This document shows positions 6,182 through 7,275 of a stretch of DNA of 7,275 bases, piece by piece. A program made the translations under genes and the position numbers. The stretch's first letter is position 1; every line of letters starts with the position of its first letter. Below the pieces are notes generated by a model. It was not told the origin of the DNA. It saw nothing but the letters and a program-made list of their open reading frames with translations, and searched no databases. The DNA is from Flavobacteriales bacterium. GTDB taxonomy: Bacteria > Bacteroidota > Bacteroidia > Flavobacteriales > Flavobacteriaceae. Location: assembly GCA_015494775.1 (NCBI GenBank), contig WGAP01000192.1:1-7275 (forward strand), read 5' to 3'.

Positions 6182-6918
6182 AACTTACGGAATTTGAATG
6201 TTTGACAACGCTTATCAAAAGTAAGCATTTCGTGCGAGAAAACACCGGTCAGGGCTTCGAGCGCATCATCCGGTTCAAATTCCTGCAAACGTCCTTGGTG
6301 TAGGAGCAAAATACGGTCGGCCAGGCCGGACAAAAGTTGAATGTCGTGCGTGCTGAACATCACGGTTTTCCCTTGGCGGGTCAATTGCCGCAAAAGCCCG
6401 AAAATGCCGGCTTTGTGAACCAAATCCAAGTGGGTGGCCGGTTCGTCGAGCAGCACAACGGGCGTATCGTGAAGCAGGGCACGCGCAATGAGCACCATCC
6501 GGGCTTCGCCATCGCTGAGCTGTCCCACGGGCCGTTGGAGCCAATGTTCCATTTCCCAATCGGCGGCCAAACTGCGAATGCGGGCATCCTTTTCCCGGGC
6601 CGTAAGGCCGGGCGGCGTTCCGGTGGCCAATACTTCATACACCCGCAGGTTTTCCAAGGGACGCCCGGGCCAAACCACCGCCACGCGTGCGGCCAGTTGG
6701 CCGGGACTGAGCCGGTGCAGGTCGGTTCCGTTCCAAAGCACCCGGCCGCGCTGCAAAGGAAGCACGCCCGTAAGCAAACGCAACAGCGTGGATTTTCCGC
6801 TGCCGTTGAGCCCCACCAGGGCATACATACGTCCCGCGTCGGCGGCCAAGTTAACGGCTTGCAATACGGGTCGCGCGCCGTAGGAAAAATACAAATCCTG
6901 CACTTCCAAGGGCTTCAT
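6178..6918 (-). CDS. ABC transporter ATP-binding protein, iron-siderophore/haem/B12 uptake type
   Basis: The product has 246 residues, the usual size of FecE/HmuV/BtuD-like ATPases. It would work at the cytoplasmic face of the inner membrane, powering import through a FecCD-type permease. Visible motifs: A-loop Y13, Walker A GLNGSGKST (36-44), signature LSDGE (134-138, usually LSGGE), Walker B VVLLDEP (154-160), D-loop THLD (162-165) and H-loop H191 in STHD. The Q-loop glutamine expected near residue 83 is replaced by W (VVWPGRP, 81-87). I recall that related Bacteroidota proteins often lack a canonical Gln here, so this may be a subfamily trait. The substrate is not determined. No permease or binding-protein gene is present before the gene in this window, and rmuC follows directly. 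The residues after about 228 (FSHEMLTFDKRCQTFKFRKL) form a tail specific to this protein or its subfamily. Confidence is high for the family and moderate for the substrate class. Confidence 0.9.
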   Translation of the reverse strand: MKPLEVQDLYFSYGARPVLQAVNLAADAGRMYALVGLNGSGKSTLLRLLTGVLPLQRGRVLWNGTDLHRLSPGQLAARVAVVWPGRPLENLRVYEVLATGTPPGLTAREKDARIRSLAADWEMEHWLQRPVGQLSDGEARMVLIARALLHDTPVVLLDEPATHLDLVHKAGIFGLLRQLTRQGKTVMFSTHDIQLLSGLADRILLLHQGRLQEFEPDDALEALTGVFSHEMLTFDKRCQTFKFRKL

Positions 6919-6922
6919 AGGG

Positions 6923-6930
6923 CCAAGATA
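6923..6930 (-). promoter_or_regulatory. Possible -7 element before the ABC ATPase gene
   Basis: The minus strand reads TATCTTGG, one mismatch from TAnnTTTG, and ends only 4 nt before the ATG at 6918. If used, the transcript would start at or next to the ATG, giving an almost leaderless mRNA for the ATPase-rmuC pair. No clear -33 element is seen. Confidence 0.3.
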
Positions 6931-6974
6931 CGCAGAAAACGGGATTTAGCGGATATGGAAAGGGGATTTTTTTA

Positions 6975-7053
6975 GGGCGCCTGGCCGCACAAGTTCACGC
7001 AGGCCGCCGGCTTTCGCCTACGGCTTATCCGGCGGCGCGTTCACTTGGCGCCC
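6975..7053. repeat. GC-rich palindromic intergenic element, first unit
   Basis: GGGCGCC (6975-6981) is the inverted copy of GGCGCCC (7047-7053). Between them, GCCGCCGG (7003-7010) pairs perfectly with CCGGCGGC (7029-7036) around an 18-nt loop that itself contains GCC-TAC-GGC. The flanks CAAGTTCACGC (6990-7000) and GCGTTCACTTG (7037-7047) pair partly, so nearly the whole stretch can form one long imperfect cruciform or RNA hairpin. No ORF with coding character is seen. It lies upstream of the ABC ATPase start and contrasts in base composition with the AT-rich gap at 1405-1718. This looks like a REP-type intergenic repeat. Confidence 0.7.
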
Positions 7054-7165
7054 ACCGGGCTGTCCGCTCAAATGCGCAGGCGGCCCGCTCTTGCCCTGCA
7101 AGCGTGGCGGACGTGGCTCCCCATTGGTCGCCCCGCCGCCACGGCAGGCCTGCGGCGCGCCGCAT
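7054..7165. repeat. GC-rich palindromic intergenic element, second unit with GGGCTGTCCGCT core
   Basis: This stretch opens with ACCGGGCTGTCCGCT (7054-7068), a core I recall from repeated intergenic elements in many Bacteroidota genomes (recall, not a search). Inverted pairs include CGTGGCGG (7103-7110) with CCGCCACG (7136-7143), extended by CCTGC (7095-7099) with GCAGG (7144-7148) across a 3-nt bulge. ATGCG (7073-7077) can pair with CGCAT (7161-7165). GCAGGCCTGC (7144-7153) and GGCGCGCC (7154-7161) are perfect self-palindromes side by side. No gene is evident. Confidence 0.6.
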
Positions 7166-7206
7166 CGCTTCAAGTATAAAGTATTGTAAAAGTTGAAGTT
7201 ATTTTT

Positions 7207-7275
7207 GTCGAGAACAAAGCCGGCAATCCGAAGACATAGCCGTAGCTATGGCGAGGGTTGTCAATGCCGTTATCG
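7207..7275 (+). repeat. Imperfect inverted repeat/hairpin, cut by the right edge
   Basis: The centre is CATAGC (7235-7240), loop CGTA, then GCTATG (7245-7250). Further out, GGCAATCC (7222-7229) pairs with GGGTTGTC (7255-7262) through six Watson-Crick and two G-U pairs. Outermost, CGAGAAC (7209-7215) pairs with GTTATCG (7269-7275) with one mismatch and reaches the window end, so the right arm may continue. The G-U pairs hold only in plus-strand RNA (they become C-A on the other strand). That hints at a transcribed structure, but it could also be a mobile intergenic palindrome. I recall similar sequences around Bacteroidota genes. Confidence 0.6.

Noticed and set aside
6337..6975. 212-codon plus-strand frame over the ABC ATPase gene
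   Set aside because: The minus-strand frame carries all ABC motifs; this one is antisense shadow with no recognisable domain.

Overview
The window looks like chromosomal DNA of a member of the Bacteroidota with roughly 50% GC coding DNA. Three things support this. No gene start has a recognisable purine-rich Shine-Dalgarno sequence. A TAnnTTTG-type -7 element sits just before the transketolase start. Several encoded families are typical of the phylum: a secreted protein of DFDPGPGT-type beta-propeller repeats, a split transketolase, a DUF4476 protein, and a short pRiA4b ORF-3-like protein. I cannot name a genus.

Layout: 1-1404 (minus strand) is the N-terminal part of a secreted repeat protein that continues past the left edge. 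It has a signal peptide followed by seven back-to-back 65-residue repeats, each 195 nt long, with no indels. The AT-rich gap 1405-1718 separates it from a plus-strand pair: the N-terminal subunit of transketolase (1719-2576) and, 9 nt later, a membrane-anchored M23 peptidase (2586-3455). The peptidase stop overlaps the stop of a convergent secreted DUF4476 protein (3452-4141, minus). An 87-bp divergent gap leads to a small acidic pRiA4b ORF-3-like protein (4229-4747, plus). On the minus strand follow RmuC (4778-6181) and an ABC ATPase of the iron-siderophore/haem/B12 uptake type (6178-6918). The ATPase gene is upstream, and its stop overlaps the rmuC start as ATGA, so the two are probably translated as a coupled pair.

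The right end (6919-7275) has no gene I can support. It carries two GC-rich, strongly palindromic stretches (6975-7053 and about 7073-7165), then an imperfect inverted repeat running off the window (7207-7275). They resemble intergenic repeats that I recall as common in Bacteroidota genomes.

The genes do not form one pathway: they cover central carbon metabolism, cell-wall remodelling, genome maintenance and metal or cofactor uptake. I found no convincing new system. The points most worth a second look are the right-end palindromes (including G-U pairs that fit a plus-strand RNA), the transketolase subunit without its partner, the ABC ATPase with an unusual Q-loop and no permease beside it, and the regular repeat protein.
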